Source of the DNA: an uncultured Prevotellaceae bacterium
Lineage (GTDB): Bacteria > Bacteroidota > Bacteroidia > Bacteroidales > Bacteroidaceae
Assembly: GCA_937902455.1 (NCBI GenBank)
Contig: CALELI010000140.1
Coordinates: 1 to 7,668 of the forward strand
Direction: 5' to 3'
DNA length: 7,668 bases
Under the pieces are notes generated by a model, which saw only the letters and a program-made list of their open reading frames with translations, did not search any database and was not told the origin of the DNA. Position numbers and translations under genes: made by a program. Shown piece by piece: positions 1-6,388 of the stretch. Within the stretch, counting starts at the first letter, position 1. Each line of letters begins with the position of its first letter.

Positions 1-50
1 TGCTCGAAACAAATCTCAAAATCGTCTGAAATGAATTTATAGAACCCACC

Positions 51-1244
51 TTAATCTATAACCTTTTTGGGCCTTGTCACTTTGTCGATAATGAGCATGA
101 GGGCACCGTCGCCGACAACGTTCACGCCTGTACCGAAAGAGTCAAGGGCAATACTCAGAGTGATCATAATGGCCAACATTGGCTCCGAGAAACCTAACAT
201 AGACTGAAGCAATCCTACTGCTGCCATGATGACACCGCCTGGTATGCCAGGTGCTGCAAGTACGGTGATGGAGAATATGAAAATGAATGGCAGATATAGT
301 CCAAAGTTATAGTCCATCTGGTACATTATCATTGTTGCAATGGCCAGCGAGATGGTCCTGACTGATGCCCCGGAGAGGTGGATATTAGCGCACATAGGTA
401 TGACGAAGTCAATCACGTTCTGACGGACATTCATCTTTGCAGCGCACTTCAGAGTAACTGGCAGAGTTGCGGCAGATGAGGATGATGCAAGGGCCGTAAC
501 AAGTGCCGGTAGCATCTTCACGAAACACTTCAGAGGATTGCGCTTTGCTACGATTCCAGCAATGGTGTACTGGATTGCCAGCCATACAATGAACATTGCA
601 AGCATAACGAGGATAACCTTCAAATAGACATTCACAACGAGATTCATTTCGCCATTGATGGTCATCTTCATGAATACTCCAAGGATATACCAAGGCAGGA
701 GTGGGAGTACGATGTTGCATATAATCATCATTACCACATCCTTAAGTTCAATCACGCCAGACTTTATACTCCTGTGGTTATATTTCAGAATTGCAAAACC
801 CAGGATGAAGGAGAGGAGAAGTGCAGACATAGTGTCCATTACTGGTGGGAAGTCAATCTTGAAATAAGGTGCGAGGGCTTCTGGCGGTAACATACCTTCT
901 ACTGCAGACACGTCCTCTGTGTGCATGGTGATAATCTGTGGGAAGGTGAAATCACTGATAAAGTATGTGAAAATTCCAGCCAGTACGGTAGAAATGTACG
1001 AAAGCGCCAATGTCCATATCAGCATTTTGCCTGCTCCTTTGTCTGTGTCGGCAATTGCGCCTGTGATGAGGGCTAGTATGAGAAGTGGCACAGAGAATGA
1101 CAGCACAGATGAAAATAGTACATTGAATGTCGTGAATATCCTCACGAACCATATTGGAGCATAGTTGCCAAGTACGATTCCAAGTATTACGGCAAGAATC
1201 ACTTGTCCCATTAGAGACTTGAGGAAACTTTTCAGGTATTTCAT
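51..1244 (-). CDS. DAACS/SDF-family cation symporter, divergent
   Basis: Inner-membrane secondary transporter of the dicarboxylate/amino acid:cation symporter family (glutamate-transporter fold, PF00375 type), 397 aa, slightly short for the family. Almost the whole protein is hydrophobic helix. The HP1 serine-rich loop is at residues 254-262 (SSSSAATLP), the HP2 loop at about 330-340 (AAPGIPGG), and the TM8 motif at 368-379 (D368, T372, N375, D379). The TM7 signature, NMDGT in GltPh, is here HLSGA at 289-293. The TM8 arginine that grips the side-chain carboxylate in GltPh (R397) aligns with G371. HP1 also has no arginine. The fold is therefore clear, but the substrate is probably not glutamate or aspartate; a neutral amino acid or another small solute is possible. 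It starts 16 bp after the esterase stop and is the last visible gene of the operon. The ATG at 1244 gives a normal charged N-terminus (MKYLKSFLKS). No terminator is visible after it. The family call is confident; the substrate is unknown. Confidence 0.88.
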   Translation of the reverse strand: MKYLKSFLKSLMGQVILAVILGIVLGNYAPIWFVRIFTTFNVLFSSVLSFSVPLLILALITGAIADTDKGAGKMLIWTLALSYISTVLAGIFTYFISDFTFPQIITMHTEDVSAVEGMLPPEALAPYFKIDFPPVMDTMSALLLSFILGFAILKYNHRSIKSGVIELKDVVMMIICNIVLPLLPWYILGVFMKMTINGEMNLVVNVYLKVILVMLAMFIVWLAIQYTIAGIVAKRNPLKCFVKMLPALVTALASSSSAATLPVTLKCAAKMNVRQNVIDFVIPMCANIHLSGASVRTISLAIATMIMYQMDYNFGLYLPFIFIFSITVLAAPGIPGGVIMAAVGLLQSMLGFSEPMLAIMITLSIALDSFGTGVNVVGDGALMLIIDKVTRPKKVID

Positions 1245-1260
1245 ATAATGATAAATTATA

Positions 1261-1908
1261 TTACTTCTTTCTGTTGATGATCACTTTCGACAGTTCGTGA
1301 GCGATGACTGCTGCACCATCTTCATTGGGATGTATACCATCAGGGAGCAGGTTCTTGTATGGCTCAAATGCCTTGTAGAGGTCGATGACTTCAAGATGCA
1401 TCTTCTTTGCCACTTTCTTGATGTAAGGAATAACTCCGTGAACGATTACGCTGTCGCTGATTTCCCATCTTGCAGTAGACGGTGGAATAGGGTAGCAGAG
1501 GTAGATTTTCGGATGTGACTCAAGTTGCTGGAAGGATTTCACTAACTGCATGAGATCGTCCATGAATTCAGCATTGTATTTCCAGTTGTATGGTTTGCTG
1601 TCGTTGGTTCCGAGCTTTATTGTCACGATATCAGGATTGAATGCCAGTGCGTCCTTATAAATTTGTTCTTTCATGTAGGGACGGTCTCCCTTGTTGAGGA
1701 GTGTGCGTGCAGATATCCCAAAATTTCTCACGTCATAGCCCGGACCAAGGAGTCTGCCGAGTACAGCAGGGTAACCATCGTGCTCCCTGTTCTTTATTCC
1801 ATGGCCATAAGTAATACTGTTTCCCACACAGGCTACCTTTACAGGCTCCTGTCCATTAGCTATGATTGCTACAATCAATGCCAACGTTAATAAAGTCAGT
1901 CTTTTCAT
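1261..1908 (-). CDS. Exported SGNH/GDSL-family esterase
   Basis: Serine hydrolase of the SGNH superfamily, 215 aa, predicted to act in the periplasm or at the cell surface. An N-terminal signal peptide covers about residues 1-20 (MKRLTLLTLALIVAIIANGQ). All four SGNH blocks are visible: block I GNSIT with nucleophile S31, block II G64 in NFG, block III GTND at 100-103 with N102, and block V DGIHPN with D190 and H193. The catalytic triad and oxyanion hole are complete. The length is normal for a single-domain bacterial SGNH esterase. Relatives in Bacteroidales glycan loci are often carbohydrate or sialate O-acetylesterases, so removal of O-acetyl groups from the same glycan the neighbouring sulfatases attack is the natural inference. 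Nothing in the sequence fixes the substrate, and lipase or thioesterase activity cannot be excluded. It follows the second sulfatase after a 64-bp gap containing a heptamer repeat, and lies 16 bp before the symporter. Confidence 0.9.
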   Translation of the reverse strand: MKRLTLLTLALIVAIIANGQEPVKVACVGNSITYGHGIKNREHDGYPAVLGRLLGPGYDVRNFGISARTLLNKGDRPYMKEQIYKDALAFNPDIVTIKLGTNDSKPYNWKYNAEFMDDLMQLVKSFQQLESHPKIYLCYPIPPSTARWEISDSVIVHGVIPYIKKVAKKMHLEVIDLYKAFEPYKNLLPDGIHPNEDGAAVIAHELSKVIINRKK

Positions 1909-1924
1909 ATGTTTAATTTAATGT

Positions 1925-1966
1925 ATTATTCATTATTCTCTAAGCTTTCAACTCTAAACTCTCAAC
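1925..1966 (-). repeat. Six tandem degenerate 7-bp units in an intra-operon gap
   Basis: Read on the minus strand, the gap between the second sulfatase and the esterase splits without remainder into six heptamers, each beginning with G: GTTGAGA, GTTTAGA, GTTGAAA, GCTTAGA, GAATAAT, GAATAAT. The first four share the pattern G-Y-T-K-A-R-A; the last two are identical to each other and diverge from the first four. The array begins 6 bases after the sulfatase stop codon and ends 16 bases before the esterase ATG. Units of this flavour (GAGTTGA/GAGTTTA-like) are, from memory, scattered in intergenic spaces of Bacteroidales genomes. No strong hairpin or T-tract is visible, so it does not look like an intrinsic terminator. 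Its role, if any, is unknown. Confidence 0.7.
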
Positions 1967-1972
1967 TGTACA

Positions 1973-3508
1973 CTATATCTCTGGCAATGTAATCTCAAAT
2001 GCTTCTCTGACATCAGGATCTGGAATTGTATGTTCTCTTAGCACTATCCTGACGAGTTGCTGTACAATGTCCGGATGCTGACTGGCAATGTTTCTGTCTT
2101 CGTGAATGTCAGTACTGAGATCATAGAGTTCGCAGTTACCGGAACGTACAACCAGCTTCCAGTCACCTTGACGAACAGCTATCATGTTGGTCTCGTGAAA
2201 TTCCCAGTATAGATAATCGTGCTGTTTCTGGTGTCTGTTGTCGCCAGTAAGGGTCGGGTATATGGATATCCCGTCAAAATAGTCGTTGGCAAGTGATTTG
2301 TTGCGGTATTTCTTCTCGTAGTTGCGGATTCCTGCTATGTCGCAGAATGTGGGCATGAGGTCGTAGAATGCAAATTGATGGTCATTAATAGTACCTCCCT
2401 GCACTTTCTTCGGCCATCTCACTATGAACGGAATTCTGATGCCACCCTCGTATGTAGCACGCTTTATGCCTCTAAGGAGTCCGTCACGGTTGAAGAATGA
2501 TGGGTCGGCACCACCTTCTTCATGAGGTCCATTGTCGGATGTGAATATAACAACTGTGTTGTCGTCAAGTCCCTTACTCTTCAGAAGCTGCAGTATCTCT
2601 CCGACTTGCTTGTCAAGACGGGTTATCATTGCTGCAAACTGTGCATGAGCATGGTCTGTAGCATTATATCTGCTATTGGCATTCCCCTTGAAGATGTGTT
2701 CGTCCCTGAAAATGTCTGTGTAATGATTGTAGATACTGTCTTCGGGCTGTCGTAGTTCGGCATGGGGAATTGTGTATGTGAATATTCCGATAAATGGTTT
2801 TTGGGGAGTCTGCTCGTCCAGCCACTTCAAAGCCTCCTGATGAATAAGGTCTGCTGAATATTGAGTTCGTTCACTATATCCTGACCCTGACATTGGATGT
2901 CTGATATTCTCATCCAGAGTGACTCGTACTGTTGCTGTGTCTCCAAAATGCTTAGGGTCGTATCTATTCAGGAAATTAGGATAGTAAAGGTGCGCCTGGA
3001 ACTGACAGATATAACCATAGAACTGGTCTATGCCACGTTTCTCAGGAACGGAGTGGGAACCTTCATAACCACCTGCCCATTTGCCGAATAAGGCTGTCGT
3101 GTACCCTTCTTTCTTGAATATCTCAGGGATGATGACATGCTCTGTCGTGTATGGCTCTTGTCCCACGCATGTATAGTCAGCATTCTCTCCGTATAGGTCT
3201 TGCTGCAGATTCTGCCTGCCCCAGTATTCGAGGTTGCCCCTGACATGTGTGTGACCGGAATGCTGACCGGTCATGAAACAGGCTCTACTGGGAGCGCTGA
3301 CAGGTGAACCGGCATAGGCTTGCGTGAACCGCATTCCTTCACTGGCCATCCTGTCGATGTTCGGAGTACTGATAAGTTGCTGACCATAACAGCCTAGGTC
3401 GCCATATCCCATATCGTCACACATTATATATATTATATTGGGACGGTCCTGGGCATATCCTACAGACCCAACTGAAGCTATTATTGGAAATGCAATCCTA
3501 AGATTCAT
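1973..3508 (-). CDS. Exported serine-type S1 sulfatase
   Basis: Type I formylglycine-dependent sulfatase (S1 family, alkaline-phosphatase fold), 511 aa, full length. It hydrolyses a sulfate ester, most likely on a sugar, outside the cytoplasm. The signal peptide spans about residues 1-19, with the cleavage site near GYA-Q. The calcium and catalytic set is visible: D31-D32 (MCDDMG), the maturation motif S71-A-P-S-R75 followed by ACFMTG, K143 in GKWAGG, H249 in IPHAEL, D325-N326 in SDNGPH, and K349 in the GIKRATYEGG segment. S71 (AGC codon at 3296-3298) must be converted to formylglycine by the adjacent anSME. The C-terminal subdomain has the usual GDWKLV and ELYDL elements. The GKW motif lacks the His found in GKWHLG sulfatases; position 145 is Ala. 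The YGYICQFQAHLYYP stretch places it with the arylsulfatase-like GKWGLG group, but I cannot assign an S1 subfamily or substrate. It begins 9 bp after the anSME stop. Confidence 0.94.
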   Translation of the reverse strand: MNLRIAFPIIASVGSVGYAQDRPNIIYIMCDDMGYGDLGCYGQQLISTPNIDRMASEGMRFTQAYAGSPVSAPSRACFMTGQHSGHTHVRGNLEYWGRQNLQQDLYGENADYTCVGQEPYTTEHVIIPEIFKKEGYTTALFGKWAGGYEGSHSVPEKRGIDQFYGYICQFQAHLYYPNFLNRYDPKHFGDTATVRVTLDENIRHPMSGSGYSERTQYSADLIHQEALKWLDEQTPQKPFIGIFTYTIPHAELRQPEDSIYNHYTDIFRDEHIFKGNANSRYNATDHAHAQFAAMITRLDKQVGEILQLLKSKGLDDNTVVIFTSDNGPHEEGGADPSFFNRDGLLRGIKRATYEGGIRIPFIVRWPKKVQGGTINDHQFAFYDLMPTFCDIAGIRNYEKKYRNKSLANDYFDGISIYPTLTGDNRHQKQHDYLYWEFHETNMIAVRQGDWKLVVRSGNCELYDLSTDIHEDRNIASQHPDIVQQLVRIVLREHTIPDPDVREAFEITLPEI

Positions 3509-3517
3509 ATTATTCGA

Positions 3518-4750
3518 TTATATCTTGTTTCCGCAAATACCTTGTTTCTCTTTCATTATCAACGCCGGAGCAAGACCTTTCTCAAGCATAGCTCTCATAT
3601 ATTTCATGTCATCAGCTGTGTGCTCAAAAAACATCTTATACCCCTTACACAGACTATTGAGGCCCGAATCACCTTTTGAGGTAGTAGCAAACCTGTGCTT
3701 TGGACATTCCCCATGACAGAGAAATAACCATTTGCAATGCTGGCACATTCGTGGCAGGCCACTATATTTCATTGCACCGAAATCGAACATCTTGTAGGCT
3801 TTTCTCATTTTGGCAAGTGATGTCTCGTTTATATTCCCCAGCCGATACTGTGGATAGACAAAATGGTCGCAACAGTATACGTCGCCATTATGTTCTACAA
3901 CTATGCTGTCGCCACAGGTCTCATTTAGAGCGCAAAGGCCAGACTGCTGCCCGCACCATTGTGCAAGGGTGTTGTCAAAGAGTTGGACAAACACACTGCC
4001 AACATCGTGTCTTACCCATTCATCGTACACATCACACATAAACTCTCCGAATCCTTCTGCTGTGACAGAAAATGGAGTAAGATGTGAATTATCTGTCCCG
4101 GGAGGGACTATTTTGCCATTATCGCTGATGTATTCGTGTACAGGTAGAAACTGGAGGAACGGAGTTGCATCCTTAAGAAAATTATATACTTCCTTTCCTC
4201 GTCCGACAGAAGTTGAATTGACAGTACACAGGATATTGAATCCCACACCATGATTTATCATGAGTCTGGCTGCCCGGACTGCATGTTCAAATGTCGGCTG
4301 TCCTCCTCTTGTTGACCTGAAAGCATCATGAATGTCCTGTGGACCGTCGATGGAAAGACCGACCAGAAACCTATTCTCACGGAAAAAATCACACCATTCA
4401 TCGTTCACGAGCATGCCGTTAGTCTGCAATGTGTTCTCGACCTGACGTTCTCCACGATACCTTTCCTGCAATGCTATTGCTTTCCTGAAAAAATCAATTC
4501 CAGCAATAAGAGGCTCGCCTCCATGCCAGCAGAAGGTAATGGTAGGAGTATCGACAGCCTCGAAATACTGACGGATATAGAGGTCAAGTAGTTCTTCGTT
4601 CATAACAGGCTCCTTGCCTCCATAGATGTCTGCCTTGTCGAGGTAGTAGCAGTAGGCACAATGAAAATTGCAGGCAGAACCAACAGGCTTCACCATAGTG
4701 CTAAACGCACTCAATTTCTTTCTTGCCGTGTTGAACGATAATGTCTTCAT
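3518..4750 (-). CDS. Anaerobic sulfatase-maturating enzyme (radical SAM/SPASM)
   Basis: Cytoplasmic radical SAM enzyme, 410 aa, that oxidises the active-site Ser or Cys of sulfatases to C-alpha-formylglycine without oxygen, before export. The N-terminal radical SAM cluster motif C-x3-C-x2-C is C27, C31, C34, followed by the HGGEP motif (76-80). The C-terminal SPASM region binds two auxiliary 4Fe-4S clusters. Its cysteines C273, C279, C294, C336, C339, C345, C349 and C368 match the spacing I recall for the Clostridium perfringens enzyme anSMEcpe almost exactly. D295 immediately follows C294, at the position of the proposed catalytic base (D277 in anSMEcpe). The enzyme therefore looks intact. 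It sits between two Ser-type sulfatases, both apparent clients. Its ATG overlaps the stop of the upstream sulfatase by one base (TGATG), and its own stop is 9 bp before the next sulfatase. Members of this family can also modify peptides (SPASM peptide maturases), but the neighbourhood makes the sulfatase role very likely. Confidence 0.95.
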   Translation of the reverse strand: MKTLSFNTARKKLSAFSTMVKPVGSACNFHCAYCYYLDKADIYGGKEPVMNEELLDLYIRQYFEAVDTPTITFCWHGGEPLIAGIDFFRKAIALQERYRGERQVENTLQTNGMLVNDEWCDFFRENRFLVGLSIDGPQDIHDAFRSTRGGQPTFEHAVRAARLMINHGVGFNILCTVNSTSVGRGKEVYNFLKDATPFLQFLPVHEYISDNGKIVPPGTDNSHLTPFSVTAEGFGEFMCDVYDEWVRHDVGSVFVQLFDNTLAQWCGQQSGLCALNETCGDSIVVEHNGDVYCCDHFVYPQYRLGNINETSLAKMRKAYKMFDFGAMKYSGLPRMCQHCKWLFLCHGECPKHRFATTSKGDSGLNSLCKGYKMFFEHTADDMKYMRAMLEKGLAPALIMKEKQGICGNKI

Positions 4751-4752
4751 CA
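4748..4752 (-). other. TGATG stop/start overlap between sulfatase and maturase
   Basis: The TGA stop of the S1_11-like sulfatase (4752-4750) and the ATG start of the anSME (4750-4748) share one base. Ribosomes finishing the sulfatase can reinitiate directly on the maturase, which would link the amounts of client and modifying enzyme. The overlap is seen directly; coupling is inferred. Confidence 0.85.
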
Positions 4753-6384
4753 GTCTCTTATCTCGGCATCATATTCTTCTTCGAGTTCACGGAGGAGTTT
4801 CATAAGTCGTGCAGTTGTCTTTTCCGTACCTGGCTGACCATAGATATTGTGCATCTGAGTAGGGTCCTTCCTGAGATCATAGAGTTCCCACTGATTGATG
4901 TCATTATAGAAATGTATCAGACTGTATCGCTTGTCCCTCACTCCGTAGTGACGCTTTACTGCATGTTCTGCAGGGTATTCGTAGAAATGATAGTAGAGGC
5001 CTTTTCTCCAATGTTTTACTACTTGTCTGTCTTCTTTTGTAGGCGAGGACTTGATGAGTGGCATAAGGGAAACGCCCTGAATGTCCTCTGGAATCTTCAC
5101 TCCGGCAAGTTCGAGAAATGTGGGTGCGTAATCAATGTTCTGTACCATCTCCTTCACATCGCCCTTCCTTCCTCCAGGAAGACGCATGAGAAGTGGGGTG
5201 CGGAACGATTCTTCGTACATGAAACGTTTGTCGAACCATCCGTGTTCGCCCATATAGAAACCTTGGTCGGATGTATAGACAACCAGTGTGTTTTCCAGAA
5301 GTCCGCTTTTCTCAAGGTAATCGAGTACTCTGCCCACATTACGGTCGATTGACGTGATTACACGTAGGTAGTCTCTCATGTACTGATTGAACTTCCACTG
5401 GGCAAGAGGTGTCTTTTCCTCATTGGTAAGGTCTGTCCCTCTCTGTAGGTGTTCCAGTTCGGAGAGGTCAGGGAACTGCTTCTTAAAGTCATCAATTACC
5501 TTATCGTAGTGGGCGTTCCACTTCACTTTCTGCGCAGAGTCCATCTTGTTGTACATCTGTCGTCCGTAACCTTCAAGGCCTGTCTTTGTATGGATTTCCT
5601 TTTCCTTGTCTGCCAGTTTTAGATCGTATACAAGGTCCATATCCCTTACAATACTCATTTCCTGAGCTGCCGCTGCGGGTCTGCCTTCATAGTCGTCGAA
5701 GAAGTTGTCTGGCAGAGGATATTGTTCATCTTTGAAGAGTTCGAAGTCGCAGGTGTCGGGCATCCAGGTACGGTGAGGCGCCTTGTGGTGAAGGAGCAGG
5801 CAGAAAGGCTTGTTCTTGTCGTGCTTGTTCTCAAGCCAGTCAAGAGCAAGGTCTGTGGTAATGTTTGTCGCATATCCTTTCCTGTTTACGCGAGTTCCGT
5901 TACAGATGAAATCGGGATTGTAGTATGCACCCTGTCCAATAAGAATGTCCCAGTAGTCAAATCCTGTGGGGTTGCTCACAAGGTGCCATTTGCCTATCAT
6001 GGCTGTCTCATAGCCAGCCTGACGGAGAAGTTTTGGAAAGGTCTGTTGTGTGCAGTCAAACACACCGTGCTCGTTGTTCGTGAAACCATTCTTGTGGCTG
6101 TGTTTGCCTGTAATCATACAGGCACGACTTGGTCCACTCAGTGAATTTGCCACGAAACTATTCGTGAATCTCACGCCTTCATTGGCAATCCTGTCAATGT
6201 TTGGTGTCTGTATGAATCGCTGGTCGTATGCACTGATGGTCTGATAGGAATGGTCATCACACATGATGTACAATATGTTCATCGGCTTCCCGTCAGCTGT
6301 CATTATCTGTTGTTGGGCGCGAACTATACTTCCACTCAGCAATACAATACCACCTAATGCCGGCAATATTTTGTTGTTGTCCAT
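4750..6384 (-). CDS. Exported serine-type sulfatase, likely S1_11 GlcNAc-6-sulfatase type
   Basis: Formylglycine-dependent S1 sulfatase, 544 aa, full length. A signal peptide covers about residues 1-23 (hydrophobic core around LPALGGIVLLSGSIV, cleavage near VRA-Q). Active-site elements in order: D43-D44 (MCDDH), maturation motif S83-G-P-S-R87 then ACMITGKHSH, K133 and H135 in GKWHL, H201 and H205 in HHKAPH, and D374-Q375 with H382 and K387 in the SDQGFYMGEHGWFDKR block. The DQ pair in place of the commoner DN, the GEHGWFDKR block and the GRPAAAAQEMS segment match what I remember of Bacteroides S1_11 N-acetylglucosamine-6-O-sulfatases such as BT4656. GlcNAc-6-sulfate, from mucin O-glycans or heparan-type chains, is therefore the best guess, assigned from memory. 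S83 (AGT codon at 6136-6138) requires the downstream anSME, to which the gene is joined by a one-base overlap. A charged region at about 255-330 includes a Glu/Leu-rich stretch (300-328) that seems longer than in relatives I recall. It starts 4 bp after the MBL-fold gene. Confidence 0.94.
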   Translation of the reverse strand: MDNNKILPALGGIVLLSGSIVRAQQQIMTADGKPMNILYIMCDDHSYQTISAYDQRFIQTPNIDRIANEGVRFTNSFVANSLSGPSRACMITGKHSHKNGFTNNEHGVFDCTQQTFPKLLRQAGYETAMIGKWHLVSNPTGFDYWDILIGQGAYYNPDFICNGTRVNRKGYATNITTDLALDWLENKHDKNKPFCLLLHHKAPHRTWMPDTCDFELFKDEQYPLPDNFFDDYEGRPAAAAQEMSIVRDMDLVYDLKLADKEKEIHTKTGLEGYGRQMYNKMDSAQKVKWNAHYDKVIDDFKKQFPDLSELEHLQRGTDLTNEEKTPLAQWKFNQYMRDYLRVITSIDRNVGRVLDYLEKSGLLENTLVVYTSDQGFYMGEHGWFDKRFMYEESFRTPLLMRLPGGRKGDVKEMVQNIDYAPTFLELAGVKIPEDIQGVSLMPLIKSSPTKEDRQVVKHWRKGLYYHFYEYPAEHAVKRHYGVRDKRYSLIHFYNDINQWELYDLRKDPTQMHNIYGQPGTEKTTARLMKLLRELEEEYDAEIRD

Positions 6385-6388
6385 TTAT

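Noticed and set aside
1..50. Possible end of a convergent plus-strand gene (frame open from 1 to a TAG at 40-42), or a minus-strand coding continuation after the symporter stop.
   Set aside because: Only about 13 codons are visible and both strands are open by chance over such a length. No motif, hairpin or T-tract supports a gene end or a terminator.
1245..1260. AT-rich 16-bp gap before the symporter as a promoter.
   Set aside because: Too short, and no Bacteroidales-type TTG / TAnnTTTG pair is visible. It fits a simple spacer with an AT-rich translation start region.
1909..1972. Intrinsic terminator or promoter in the 64-bp gap.
   Set aside because: No GC-rich stem with a T-run and no -7/-33 pair seen; the gap is better described as heptamer repeats followed by an AT-rich leader.
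2116..4896. Shared near-identical short string in the two sulfatase genes (around 2117 and 4876) as a recombination repeat.
   Set aside because: The identity covers only the codons for the conserved ELYDL motif of the sulfatase C-terminal subdomain. The rest of the genes are too different for a recent duplication.
4741..5352. Open frame of 203 codons on the plus strand opposite the S1_11-like sulfatase.
   Set aside because: It lies entirely antisense to well-conserved sulfatase sequence containing the GEHGWFDKR and ELYDL motifs. Its translation is Cys/Val/Phe-rich with no recognisable domain. It is a shadow frame.
5722..6144. Open frame of 140 codons on the plus strand opposite the N-terminal half of the same sulfatase.
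   Set aside because: Antisense to the maturation motif and GKWHL region; no start context or domain of its own. Conserved minus-strand coding explains the openness.
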